A stretch of 24,281 bases of DNA from Willaertia magna (GCA_902984215.1 CADWAF010002474.1:1-24281), one strand, 5' to 3'; counted from the first letter of the stretch, positions 1 through 8,611 are shown. Made by a program: numbers and translations. The notes: generated by a model from the sequence alone, not told the origin.

Positions 1-1116
1 GGTGAATTGTATCAATCACCATATGCTACTGTCAGTAATCAACAAAAGAAGGGAAGTAATAATATTAGTTCTTCTACCAATAATCTCAAAAAGAAGATTG
101 TTAGTGTTAATATTATACCTAAGGATGTTAAGAAAGTATCAAAACAGAAGGTTGCTACAATGCCAACGATGCCTCACTCTGCTGCTGCTGCATCTTCTAC
201 AACAACAATAGGTAATGAGGTAACAACAACACAAAAGAAGAAAAAGAAGATCAATACTACCGATAGCAATAATACACCAGCTAAAAGGAAAAAGGATAAT
301 GGTGATGTAACTAGAAAGTTTCATTCTTCTTCTTTATCGTCAAAGATAGCTTCTGGAATATCTTCAACAATTGCCAAATCACCTGCTAAAAAGGAAAATA
401 CAACAAGTGCTGTGACAACAGGCGATTCAAAAATTATTATTAAATTATCTAAACCTAATAATAATGTAAATAATAATAATAATACAACAACATCTGTAAC
501 AACAAATAGTGGTAGTAGCTCAACAAATAGTTCAGTAGTGAATGTACAAAAAGAAAGTGAAATGAAACAACAGGTTGACAAGATGGAGATTGAAGAAGAT
601 TTATCAAATCAAGAAGAAAATATTCCAAAACTTGAAAATCTTCCAGCTATACGAAAATTAAGTAATTCTCCTAATATTAATAGCAATAATAATAATATGA
701 ATAATAGTAGTGTTAATAAGAATATAAATGCAACAACATTAACACCTACAATAAAAGAAGATATTAATAAGGAAAAGGAAAAGAAAGAAAAGAAAGAGAA
801 GAAACATAAAAAGAAAGAAAAGAAAGTAGAACATAATCAATCACAAACCACAAACACAACAACTGTTAATATTAGTAGTAATAGTAACAATACTAACATT
901 GTTGAAAATAATAATAATACAAATTTAGACAAAACAATAATAGAAATTAGTAAAACTGAAGAAAAATCAGAAAGAAAAATAGAGACCCACTCTTTACCTA
1001 ATAATGAAAAGATATTAACACCTAATTTAAATAATGAAAAGAAGAATAAATCAGAAAATATAATTGATAAAGATAATCACAATATAGAAAAACCTAAAGA
1101 AAGAAAGAGGCTATAA
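1..1116 (+). CDS. Asn/Lys-rich low-complexity protein, 5'-partial, function unknown
   Basis: The reading frame is open from the first base of the window to a TAA at 1114-1116, so the start lies upstream and about 371 residues of the C-terminal part are visible. I recognise no domain. The protein is almost wholly low complexity: Ser/Thr stretches, Asn runs (around 460-490, 680-715 and 865-930), and a strongly basic Lys/Glu block at about 760-830. A short motif near 430-455 reads DSKIIIKLSKP. The composition suggests an intrinsically disordered, possibly nuclear protein; that is inference only. The last 29 bases overlap, in another frame, the open frame that continues into the XDH-like gene, so this ORF could be the disordered N-terminal part of that gene separated by a frameshift (see findings). 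It is probably coding because a lone frame stays open for 1.1 kb in A+T-rich DNA. Confidence 0.6.
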   Translation, partial: GELYQSPYATVSNQQKKGSNNISSSTNNLKKKIVSVNIIPKDVKKVSKQKVATMPTMPHSAAAASSTTTIGNEVTTTQKKKKKINTTDSNNTPAKRKKDNGDVTRKFHSSSLSSKIASGISSTIAKSPAKKENTTSAVTTGDSKIIIKLSKPNNNVNNNNNTTTSVTTNSGSSSTNSSVVNVQKESEMKQQVDKMEIEEDLSNQEENIPKLENLPAIRKLSNSPNINSNNNNMNNSSVNKNINATTLTPTIKEDINKEKEKKEKKEKKHKKKEKKVEHNQSQTTNTTTVNISSNSNNTNIVENNNNTNLDKTIIEISKTEEKSERKIETHSLPNNEKILTPNLNNEKKNKSENIIDKDNHNIEKPKERKRL

Positions 1117-1204
1117 ACATTATTTGAATGGCTCGCTTAGTCATGGTAAGGTTACAGTTTGTACTGATCCTAATTTAACTGGAGAACAAGAGGTTGTAGA
1201 GAGG

Positions 1205-4200
1205 ATGATTAGAAATGATGATGATATTGCAAGTGATACAAATGAAGAAGAAGTAGTTCAAATTCATGAAAAAAAAGCTAAGTGTAAGAAGAATAAGGAA
1301 AAACAATGTTGTGGAAATTGTAAGCATGATGAAAATCATGAACATCACGAACATCATCATGAAAATATTGATATTCTTTTTGAAACAACAAATTGTTCAT
1401 ATTATATTAGAGGTATTGAAACGATTGAAAAATTAGAGAAAATTATGAATGAACAAGTACCATCACATGAACAAAACCAAAAGAAAATTAAGTTTGTTTG
1501 TGCTAATACTTCTGAAGGTGTTATTAAAAGAATTTATCATCATCCATCATTTGAATTTGATATAAGTAAAATAAGAGAATTAAATACTATCAAATATTTA
1601 GAAAATTATGTTCATATTGGAGCAAATTGTAGTATTAGAAATTTCATTAGTATTTTGAAAGATGACGTTTTTATTTTGGATGAAAAGGTTAAAGAATATC
1701 TTTCTGAATTTTTACATAGAATTGGAGGTACACAATTAAGAAATGTTGCAAGTATGGGAGGAAATATAGCAATAGCTAGAAACTTTTCATATCCTTCTGA
1801 TCTTTGTATTGTTTTAGCAACATTACAGGCAGAAGTAGATGTTGTGTTATTTGAAGAAGGAGTATTTAAGAATCTAAGTATTCCATTTGAACAATTTTTA
1901 AATGATTATGGAATTGTAAAACATGGCCAATTATTTATTGTGAAGAGTGTCAGAGTACCTTATCAACCAAATATGATAATGGGAAAGTGTTTCAAAGCAG
2001 CTAAAAGAATTACAATGTCTGAATCAATTATTAATTCTGGATTTTCTATTTCAAAATTAAACAATGGTGAATACAACGTATTTATAGGTTTTATGGTAAA
2101 ACATAATTTATGGGGTAAATCACCTTTCAGAATAATGAAAGATACAATGGATTTCGTTAAGAACAATTGTGACACACTTTTAAATAGTAATGATAAATCT
2201 GTTTTATTAAGTTTATTACAAAATATTGTAAATACCTTAGAAAAGGAATTTGAGAAAAACACTCAAGGAATGACTCAAAAGTTTTTAGATTATCAAAAGA
2301 GGGTATCTGTTGGACATTTTCTGAAATTTGTTTTAGAAACTTTATCACCAAGAATTTATGTTCCTGAAGATGAATTTGAAGATTTCTTTTTAAGAAGAAA
2401 ACAAGAGGTTGTACATGGTGCTCAATCCTTTAGTGTTTATAATGAATTCAATCAACCAATTGTAAAGAAGGATGCTTTGATATTAGCCCAAGGAAAAGGT
2501 GTATATGCTCAAAATACTGATATAATTGACCAACATTTCCACACTTACCACGCTAATTATATTTTGAGTGACAAGCCTTTCCATCAATTCCACATAGAAA
2601 AGGAAGAGATTGAAAAAGATTTCAAAGATGTCCATGTTGTAAGTGCAACAGAATTAATGGAACATGGATTGTTAAATGAATTTGATATGAGTTATGATTA
2701 TAACAAAAAGGTTAGATTACCTGGAATAGAAAATGTTGCTGATTCTAAGACTGTCAGAATGTATGGTAATACTGTGTTTGCTGAAGATTTTACTCTATTT
2801 GTCGGTCAACCATTGGCTTTAATTCTTGCTAAATCATCAGATTACTTGAAACATGTAGTTTTGCAAATACGTTTACAAAAGGCAAAATACATCAAGTATT
2901 CTGAAACACCTTGTATGTTATGTGATGAACATGAAAAGGAAGTTCAAGATGTTAAGTTACCTGTTTTTAACGTAATTCAAAATGAAAATTTGAAGTTGAA
3001 ATATGATTTTCTTGTGGATCATGTAGTAAGAAATTTAGATTTTGATAATCCAGTAGTAGATTGGAATAAGCTAGAACAAGAGAGTAATTTAGTAAGTGTA
3101 AAGGGAGTTGCTGAAACATCTGCTCAAAGTCATTCTTACATTGAACCTCAAACCTCAATTGCTCGCCCTACTGACACAGGAGGTTTACACGTTATTTCTT
3201 CAACACAATCACCAAAAGAAACCCAAGAACAAATATGCAATATGATTGGGCTCCCAATGAATGAAGTTTCAGTTGAATGTCCTCGTCTTGGTGGTGCATT
3301 TGGAGGTAAAGGAAACAATCATTCCTTTATTGCTTTGGCGGCCTCTGCTGCTGCTTACATAATTAAGAAACGAGTTTCTTTGATTGTTGACAAAGATATA
3401 GATGCTTTAATGCTCGGTAAAAGACATCCATATATTGGTGACTTTGAAATTGCTGCAGATAAATCTGGTAAGATTAAGGCATTAGATTTGAATTACAAAT
3501 TAGATGCTGGTTGCACCATGGATTGCTCTTTTCTTGTTGCCTTTGTTGGTGTGTTTAATGCAGCAAGTCCTTATTTCATTGATACTTTTGTTGCCAAGGC
3601 ATCTTGCTATTTTACTAACAAAGCCACCAACACTGCTATGCGTTCTTTTGGAGCAGTACAATCTCATTTTGTCTCTGAAACTGCAATTGAAAGTGTTATT
3701 GATGAAATTGTTAAAAGAAAATATGAAGAATTAAATAATTTTTCATATGATGAATATAATAATGAACTTTATAAGAGTAAATACGATATGAGATTATTGA
3801 ACTTCTATAAAGAAGGGCAACCAAGACCTCATGGCGAAATAGTTACTAAGTTCAACTTAGTTCATATTTGGAGAGAAATAGGACAAACCTATTTTGAATG
3901 GGTAAAACAAGCCAATGAGTTCAACAAAACACATACTTGGAAAAAACAAGGTGTATCTATTGTTCCTCAATCATATTCCATCACCATTAATTCTATTGGA
4001 TTTTCTCAATCTGAGGCTAGCGTTTTAGTATCAGCTACAGATGGTTCTATTGTTTTAACCACTGGAGCAGTTGAAATGGGTCAAGGTATTCATTCTAAGT
4101 TTTGTCAAGTAGCGTCTCAAATATTGGGAGTTCCACCATATCTTATCAAAATTAAGAAATTTGACACTTCCTGTATTTCAAACCCTACCCCTTCAGGAGC

Positions 4201-5131
4201 GTCAACAACAACAGACATTCATGGCCCAAGTATCAAAAAGGTTTGTGAGTATTTAAGGGACGCCTTATCTACAAAAGTTAAACAATGGATTAGCACGTAT
4301 GAACAAACTGGAAAAATACCTTCTATATTTAATGGAAATAATGAAAGATTATTTATGAAATTGAAACAACTTTCTGGTTCAAAGACAAATCCTTCAGGTA
4401 TTTGGTTGTTATCACCAAGTATTGGTGAAGAAGAAGAAGAAAGAGATTTGCTTTCAATTTGGAAATTAATTGTAAAACAAGCCAATATGGAAAGAACTCA
4501 ACTAATGTTTACTGCACACGCTATTATTAAGGAAAATATGACAGAGATAGATGTTAAAACTGGTATGGGAGAACCAACATTCCACCAAACCTATTCAGCA
4601 GCAGTTTGCCTTACTGAAGTGGACTTTTTAACTGGTGAAGTTGATTGTAGAAAAGTTAGACTTATGTATGATATTGGTAAATCTTTAAATCCTGCAATAG
4701 ACATTGGTCAAATAGAAGGAGGTTTTATACAAGGAGCTGCTCAATTTTTACAAGAAGAAGTTGAATATTGTGAAAGAACTGGAGTAGTTAAACATAATGG
4801 TTTAATTCCAATGATTAAGAATGTACCAGCAGAGTTTATTGTTGACATGTGGCCAACCAAGGATACCCCAAAAGAAATTTTAGAAAGATCTATTACAGAT
4901 AGAGAACCTTTAATGTCTGCTAAGGCTATTGGAGAACCTCCTGTTATTCTTTCAGTTGGTGCTTTCTTTGCTGTAAGGGATGCTGTCAGAAACTTTAGAG
5001 AACAAGGCAAATTAATTCAAAGAGTAAATGATTTTAACAAAGCACCAACAACAATATTTAGAGTTCTTTCATCCAATACCAATGAAAACAAACCATGGAA
5101 TGAATATCTTTCTTCACTACTCAAACAATAA
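1205..5131 (+). CDS. Xanthine dehydrogenase / aldehyde oxidase family molybdo-flavoprotein lacking the N-terminal 2Fe-2S domain
   Basis: From the first in-frame ATG (1205) this is 1308 residues in one exon; the frame is open back to 1088. Domains in order: a Cys/His-rich segment (about residues 25-60, with CCGNCK then a His-rich run) resembling the linker after the Fe-S domain in XDH; an FAD-binding domain (about 85-280, with VASMGGNI near 180); an a/b hammerhead (about 505-545); and molybdopterin-binding domains to the C-terminus. Mo-site residues are largely kept: Gln668 (STQSP, bovine Gln767), GGAFGGK near 696-702, Arg813 (bovine Arg880), EMGQG near 957, the Ala of SGAST (bovine Ala1079) and the Glu of GEPP near 1244 (bovine Glu1261). 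Bovine Glu802 is replaced by Gly703. The two [2Fe-2S] modules (about 165 residues) expected at the N-terminus are absent from all upstream sequence in the window. The family oxidises purines or aldehydes using Mo-pterin and FAD; the substrate here is uncertain. Family assignment is firm, the start is not. Confidence 0.87.
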   Translation: MIRNDDDIASDTNEEEVVQIHEKKAKCKKNKEKQCCGNCKHDENHEHHEHHHENIDILFETTNCSYYIRGIETIEKLEKIMNEQVPSHEQNQKKIKFVCANTSEGVIKRIYHHPSFEFDISKIRELNTIKYLENYVHIGANCSIRNFISILKDDVFILDEKVKEYLSEFLHRIGGTQLRNVASMGGNIAIARNFSYPSDLCIVLATLQAEVDVVLFEEGVFKNLSIPFEQFLNDYGIVKHGQLFIVKSVRVPYQPNMIMGKCFKAAKRITMSESIINSGFSISKLNNGEYNVFIGFMVKHNLWGKSPFRIMKDTMDFVKNNCDTLLNSNDKSVLLSLLQNIVNTLEKEFEKNTQGMTQKFLDYQKRVSVGHFLKFVLETLSPRIYVPEDEFEDFFLRRKQEVVHGAQSFSVYNEFNQPIVKKDALILAQGKGVYAQNTDIIDQHFHTYHANYILSDKPFHQFHIEKEEIEKDFKDVHVVSATELMEHGLLNEFDMSYDYNKKVRLPGIENVADSKTVRMYGNTVFAEDFTLFVGQPLALILAKSSDYLKHVVLQIRLQKAKYIKYSETPCMLCDEHEKEVQDVKLPVFNVIQNENLKLKYDFLVDHVVRNLDFDNPVVDWNKLEQESNLVSVKGVAETSAQSHSYIEPQTSIARPTDTGGLHVISSTQSPKETQEQICNMIGLPMNEVSVECPRLGGAFGGKGNNHSFIALAASAAAYIIKKRVSLIVDKDIDALMLGKRHPYIGDFEIAADKSGKIKALDLNYKLDAGCTMDCSFLVAFVGVFNAASPYFIDTFVAKASCYFTNKATNTAMRSFGAVQSHFVSETAIESVIDEIVKRKYEELNNFSYDEYNNELYKSKYDMRLLNFYKEGQPRPHGEIVTKFNLVHIWREIGQTYFEWVKQANEFNKTHTWKKQGVSIVPQSYSITINSIGFSQSEASVLVSATDGSIVLTTGAVEMGQGIHSKFCQVASQILGVPPYLIKIKKFDTSCISNPTPSGASTTTDIHGPSIKKVCEYLRDALSTKVKQWISTYEQTGKIPSIFNGNNERLFMKLKQLSGSKTNPSGIWLLSPSIGEEEEERDLLSIWKLIVKQANMERTQLMFTAHAIIKENMTEIDVKTGMGEPTFHQTYSAAVCLTEVDFLTGEVDCRKVRLMYDIGKSLNPAIDIGQIEGGFIQGAAQFLQEEVEYCERTGVVKHNGLIPMIKNVPAEFIVDMWPTKDTPKEILERSITDREPLMSAKAIGEPPVILSVGAFFAVRDAVRNFREQGKLIQRVNDFNKAPTTIFRVLSSNTNENKPWNEYLSSLLKQ

Positions 5132-5139
5132 TAAATTGT

Positions 5140-5145
5140 AATAAA
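5140..5145 (+). terminator. Candidate polyadenylation signal of the XDH-like gene
   Basis: An AATAAA hexamer lies 9 bp after the XDH-like stop codon, followed by a second overlapping one, in the 80-bp gap before the SNARE gene. In A+T-rich DNA such hexamers are common by chance, so this is only suggestive. Confidence 0.3.
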
Positions 5146-5211
5146 TAAAAATTAAAGAAACTATCTAAATTAAACGGAATAGCTGTCAAAAAATCAACCT
5201 TCTATTAAAAA

Positions 5212-6105
5212 ATGGATAAATTGGAAGCCTACAATAATGAATTGGATGATTTAGAGAATAGAATTGAAGAAGCAATTGTTGCTTTGAAACGTATGAATAT
5301 TACTAATCAATCGGATCCAAATTTTATTCTACAACAAATTCAAACTCAATCCGATAATATTAATGATCAATTAGAGAAGGCTAAAAAACTATATAACAAG
5401 ATCAACGTTTTAACGAAAGTTGATGTTTCTCTTACGGAACCAGTAAATGAATCTAAAAAGAAACATAAAGAAGTACTTTCACGATTGAGAAACCAATTTA
5501 AACAAGCAAAGTCTTTAGTTGAAACAAAACATTCAAATCTATTAGCCAATAGCAATAACAATAGTAATTTTAATACACCTCCACCAACTAATAATAATGC
5601 TAATAATAACTCAAAGAACAAACCACCAATCAAACAACAAATTGATGATGATGAAGAAGTTGTCGCAATCCAAAAAGATTCCGATAATTTCACTAATTTA
5701 ACACCAGAACAAAAACAATTACATGATGAAATTGAAAAGGAATTATTCGCAGAAGTTTTCGCAACCCAAAAAGAATGTATTGAAATTATTGATAGATTAA
5801 ATAAAAAGGCTGATGAAACCATTAATTTAGCTGCTGACTCTGCAGAAATGTTAAAAACTCAAAGAGAACATTTATTACGTATTGATGAAGAGTTAGATGC
5901 ATTAGGTTCAAATATTACAAGAGCTCAGAAAGAAGTTACTTCCTTTTTGAGAAGAATTAGAACAGATAAGTTTTGTGCAGTTTTATGTTTGATTGTTGTT
6001 TTGGCTATTATAGGTGGTGCTATATTTGCTATTGTTATGAGATTTATTCCAAAGAATGATAATAATAATCCACAACCACAGCCACAACCAACACCAAAGA
6101 ATTAA
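5212..6105 (+). CDS. Qb-SNARE of the NPSN (novel plant SNARE) type
   Basis: The 297-residue product has the architecture of a tail-anchored SNARE. An N-terminal helical region (about residues 1-100) begins with MDKLEAYNNELDDLE and resembles the Vti1/NPSN N-terminal bundle. A low-complexity Asn/Pro linker (about 110-145) follows. A SNARE helix spans about 190-250 with the ionic-layer Gln at Gln217 (LKTQRE, then LLRIDEELDALGSNI). The RTDKF boundary leads into a single hydrophobic segment at about 254-277. The SNARE-to-TM stretch resembles plant NPSN11-type proteins more than Vti1 or GosR. NPSN proteins act in membrane fusion at the plasma membrane or cell plate in plants, and relatives occur in many protists. 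An unusual extra tail of about 20 residues, ending in a PQPQPQPTP repeat, follows the membrane anchor and would be luminal or extracellular. The start is the first ATG after A-rich leader sequence. The gene lies 80 bp after the XDH-like gene. Confidence 0.85.
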   Translation: MDKLEAYNNELDDLENRIEEAIVALKRMNITNQSDPNFILQQIQTQSDNINDQLEKAKKLYNKINVLTKVDVSLTEPVNESKKKHKEVLSRLRNQFKQAKSLVETKHSNLLANSNNNSNFNTPPPTNNNANNNSKNKPPIKQQIDDDEEVVAIQKDSDNFTNLTPEQKQLHDEIEKELFAEVFATQKECIEIIDRLNKKADETINLAADSAEMLKTQREHLLRIDEELDALGSNITRAQKEVTSFLRRIRTDKFCAVLCLIVVLAIIGGAIFAIVMRFIPKNDNNNPQPQPQPTPKN

Positions 6106-6207
6106 TTTATTTATCAATTTTGTTTTATAATATTTATTAAAGTTTACAAAATTTAATAAATGCAGTAAATTATTGTTTTCAAATGGCTACATTGAAATAA
6201 ACACTTG

Positions 6208-6217
6208 TTGGCGCCAA
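6208..6217. promoter_or_regulatory. E2F-like palindromic site upstream of centrin
   Basis: A perfect 10-bp palindrome, TTGGCGCCAA, sits 36-45 bp upstream of the centrin ATG in otherwise A+T-rich DNA. With flanking bases the reverse strand reads TTTTGGCGCC, which fits the E2F/DP consensus (WTTSSCSS). E2F binding is inferred from the match only. Confidence 0.45.
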
Positions 6218-6253
6218 AATATACAAATTGTTTAAACTACAAAACGTTAAAAA

Positions 6254-6781
6254 ATGAAACCATACAAAAAGACAAGTTCAACTAGTAATGCAAGCGGTTC
6301 AGGAAGTGCTAGGGAAAAACAAAAAGTACAAATAGAATTAACAGATGAACAAAGGCAAGAAATTAAGGAAGCTTTTGATTTGTTTGATATGGATGGCTCA
6401 GGCAAAATAGATGCCAAAGAATTAAAAGTTGCAATGAGGGCATTAGGGTTCGAGCCAAAGAAAGAAGAAATTAAAAAGATGATTTCAGGCATAGATAATG
6501 GGTCCGGTAAGATAGACTTCAACGACTTTCTGCAATTAATGACAGCAAAAATGTCTGAAAAAGATTCCCATGCAGAAATCATGAAAGCCTTCCGTCTCTT
6601 CGACGAAGATGATACAGGATACATTACTTTTGCAAACTTGAAGAGAGTTGCAAAAGATTTAGGAGAAAACATGACCGATGAAGAACTGAGAGAAATGATA
6701 GAAGAAGCTGATAGATCGGGAACTGGACAAATATCAAAAGAAGATTTTATTAGAATTATGAAAAAGACAAACTTGTTTTAA
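6254..6781 (+). CDS. Centrin (EF-hand protein of basal bodies/centrioles)
   Basis: The 175-residue EF-hand protein has the usual centrin length and order. A Ser/Thr-rich N-terminal tail (1-27) is followed by [17 protein letters not shown] and four EF-hands, with [10 protein letters not shown] as the central linker and the centrin-typical [25 protein letters not shown] in the C-terminal half. Loop 1 (45-56, [12 protein letters not shown]) looks canonical. Loop 2 (81-91) is one residue short because the second Asp position of the usual DxDxDG pattern is lost. Loop 3 (117-128) ends in Asn, and loop 4 (153-164) has Asp instead of Glu at position 12. So only loop 1 clearly keeps every ligand. Centrins are Ca2+-binding components of basal bodies and contractile fibres. 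Calmodulin is excluded by the N-terminal extension and the linker sequence. The gene converges on eIF2B alpha, with 43 bp between the stop codons. Confidence 0.95.
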   Translation: MKPYKKTSSTSNASGSGSAREKQKVQIELTDEQRQEIKEAFDLFDMDGSGKIDAKELKVAMRALGFEPKKEEIKKMISGIDNGSGKIDFNDFLQLMTAKMSEKDSHAEIMKAFRLFDEDDTGYITFANLKRVAKDLGENMTDEELREMIEEADRSGTGQISKEDFIRIMKKTNLF

Positions 6782-6824
6782 TTTTTACGTCACACTTTAT
6801 TATGTACAATTAATAAATCAAATT

Positions 6825-8032
6825 TTATGAATACAATTTAATTAATTCATCACTAACACCAGAAGGCGTTAAAATACCAAGGTCTGTGAATAACATTGTA
6901 ATGTATTGTGGAGGAGTAAAATCACTTGTTGGATTACTTATTGTAATATTATCATCAGTTAAAATAGATTGTACTAATTCTTGTTGATTTTCAACTCCGA
7001 ATACATGAACAGGTTTATATTCAGGTGTATTAATATAAAATATACTTCCATTCTCGGTTTGTTCTAGTAAGTCTTGTTGATTTACAGGATATTGTCTAAG
7101 GAATTTAAAACTTTCAGTAGCAACATAGAAAGGCTTCTTATGTTCTTTAGCAATTATTGCTGCTTGATAAGTACCAATCTTATTAATAACTCCACCACTT
7201 TCTACAACACCCTCAGCTCCACTTAAAACAAAATCAACAGTCATTGCAACATGATAAGCTAAAGCGGAATCAGTAATAATTGTACATGGTATATTATATT
7301 GAGATAAAGCTTTAGCAATTCTTAAACCACTACCATCTGGTCTACCTTCAGGTATAAGAACTGTAAATCTTACACTTCTATGCATATGAGTAGTTATATA
7401 ACTTAAAACTTGAATAACCATTTCACTATAACCTCCAACAGCTAAAACCTTCATACCATCTCTAGAAAAGAAAGGTTTAAATAAATCGCTAACCCTTTCC
7501 TTTGTTTGAGCAGATAATGTCTGTATATATTTTCCACGGTCCGTTAATTTTTGTTTACAGGCTGAAAAATCGGAAATCTCTAAAAATTGTCTAGTAACAA
7601 ATCTTTGATAGAGTTCACAGGCTGAAACTAAACTAATACTACTTTTAAAGAAGTGAGGGAAATCTTTAAGATCATTTCTGGCAGCTTCTTGGATTTCTTT
7701 TGTTGCTTTAGTTAATTCATTTGTTAATTCTAACATGGTTGTTGCTTTTGATTTTTCAATTACTTCAGTTAATAAAGTAATACCAATAACTGCAAGATCT
7801 GTTTGATGATTTTGAATTAATTCTTTAAATTTTTTTAAAATTTCAACATTTAATGTTCCTTTAAATGTAATGTTTGGATTAGAAATTGATGGAGTTGGAG
7901 GAATTGGAGATAAATCGTCTTTTTATAATAATCAATTCGTATAAGAAGAAGAAACCATGGCATCGGCATTAATAATTATTTCATTCATAAACAAATAGAA
8001 AGGGAAAAAAAAGGCTTACCTTCTGTGTTCAT
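6825..8032 (-). CDS. EIF2B1: Translation initiation factor eIF2B, alpha subunit (two exons)
   Basis: Exon 1 is 8020-8032 (13 nt, ATGAACACAGAAG) and exon 2 is 6825-7918, joined across a 101-nt GTAAGC...AAAAG intron (7919-8019). The junction keeps frame and gives 368 residues beginning MNTEDDLSP. Exon 2 alone has no suitable ATG near its beginning, and a stop precedes its open frame, which supports the spliced start. The C-terminal Rossmann-like domain carries hallmark eIF2B alpha/beta/delta sequence: GAEGVVESGGVINKIGTYQ, KPFYVATESFKF, and the terminal LFTDLGILTPSGVSDELIKLY, nearly identical to other eIF2B alpha proteins. The N-terminal helical domain is about 60 residues longer than in human (305 residues), with a Pro/Ser-rich start. 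The protein is a regulatory subunit of the cytosolic eIF2 guanine-nucleotide exchange factor and senses phosphorylated eIF2 alpha. The gene is followed on the same strand side by RpiB, whose stop lies 99 bp upstream of this start. Confidence 0.95.
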
Positions 8033-8131
8033 TTTTTAATTTTTCAAAAAAAATATTTTAATTTCGAAATTGAAATTTTATTTACAAATGCAAATCACAA
8101 GCAACAATTGACTGTGTTGAAAAATTAACAA

Positions 8132-8611
8132 TTAACAGGCATCTGCTAATCTCTTAAGTCTTTCTTCATGTCTTCCACCATCAAATTTTGTTGTTAAAAA
8201 GAGATTTGTCATTCTTTCTGCAATTACCGGTCCAGTAGTTCTACCTCCAAAACAAATAACATTTGCATTGTTATGTCTTCTACTCATTTCAGCAGTGTAA
8301 TCGTCGTGACAAAGACCTGCCCTTATTCCCTTAAATTTATTGGCAGAAATAGATGTTCCTAAACCTGTGCCACAAAGTAAAATACCTCCATCAAATTCAT
8401 TACTTTGCAATCTTGTGCAAAATTCTTTCGCAACATCTGGATAGTCAACCGGTTCATCTGAAAATACTCCCATGTTTTCTAACTTTTCCAATTTATGTCC
8501 ATGTTCTTTTTTTACGAATTCAAAGATATGTTCTTTGAGTGCATAAGCTGCGTGATCGCTGGCAACTAAAATTCTTTTGAATTGCAAATGTTTTACAATG
8601 TTTTCAGACAT
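8132..8611 (-). CDS. rpiB: Ribose-5-phosphate isomerase B
   Basis: The 159-residue protein is a full-length RpiB/LacAB-family enzyme that interconverts ribose 5-phosphate and ribulose 5-phosphate in the non-oxidative pentose phosphate pathway. Visible active-site features are ASDHAAY (Asp19-His20, phosphate and substrate binding), LLCGTGLGTS with Cys80 and Thr82 (E. coli Cys66 and Thr68, catalytic), GIRAGLCHD, and RRHNNANV with His113 (E. coli His99). I start at the Met of MSENIVKHLQ. An in-frame ATG 36 nt upstream (8647) would add a hydrophobic 12-residue leader; it seems less likely but cannot be excluded. Animals and fungi use the unrelated RpiA; RpiB is known from bacteria, trypanosomatids and other protists. 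The A+T content resembles the neighbours, so there is no compositional sign of recent transfer. Confidence 0.95.
   Translation of the reverse strand: MSENIVKHLQFKRILVASDHAAYALKEHIFEFVKKEHGHKLEKLENMGVFSDEPVDYPDVAKEFCTRLQSNEFDGGILLCGTGLGTSISANKFKGIRAGLCHDDYTAEMSRRHNNANVICFGGRTTGPVIAERMTNLFLTTKFDGGRHEERLKRLADAC

Noticed and set aside
460..930. AAT/ACA-rich repeats as a microsatellite or CRISPR-like array
   Set aside because: There are no uniform repeats and spacers. The pattern follows codons for Asn and Thr runs within an open frame.
1088..1204. GYKHYL near 1109-1126 as a remnant of the XDH CTGYRPIL motif
   Set aside because: Only a Gly-Tyr-basic similarity; the cluster-ligand cysteines that should precede it are absent.
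3504..3734. Small open frame inside the XDH-like gene (and similar antisense frames elsewhere)
   Set aside because: It overlaps strongly conserved coding sequence in another frame and is a by-product of base composition, with no recognisable protein.
8132..8611. Recent bacterial transfer or bacterial contamination as source of rpiB
   Set aside because: Base composition and codon use match the eukaryotic neighbours on both sides. Ancient transfer remains possible but cannot be judged from one sequence.
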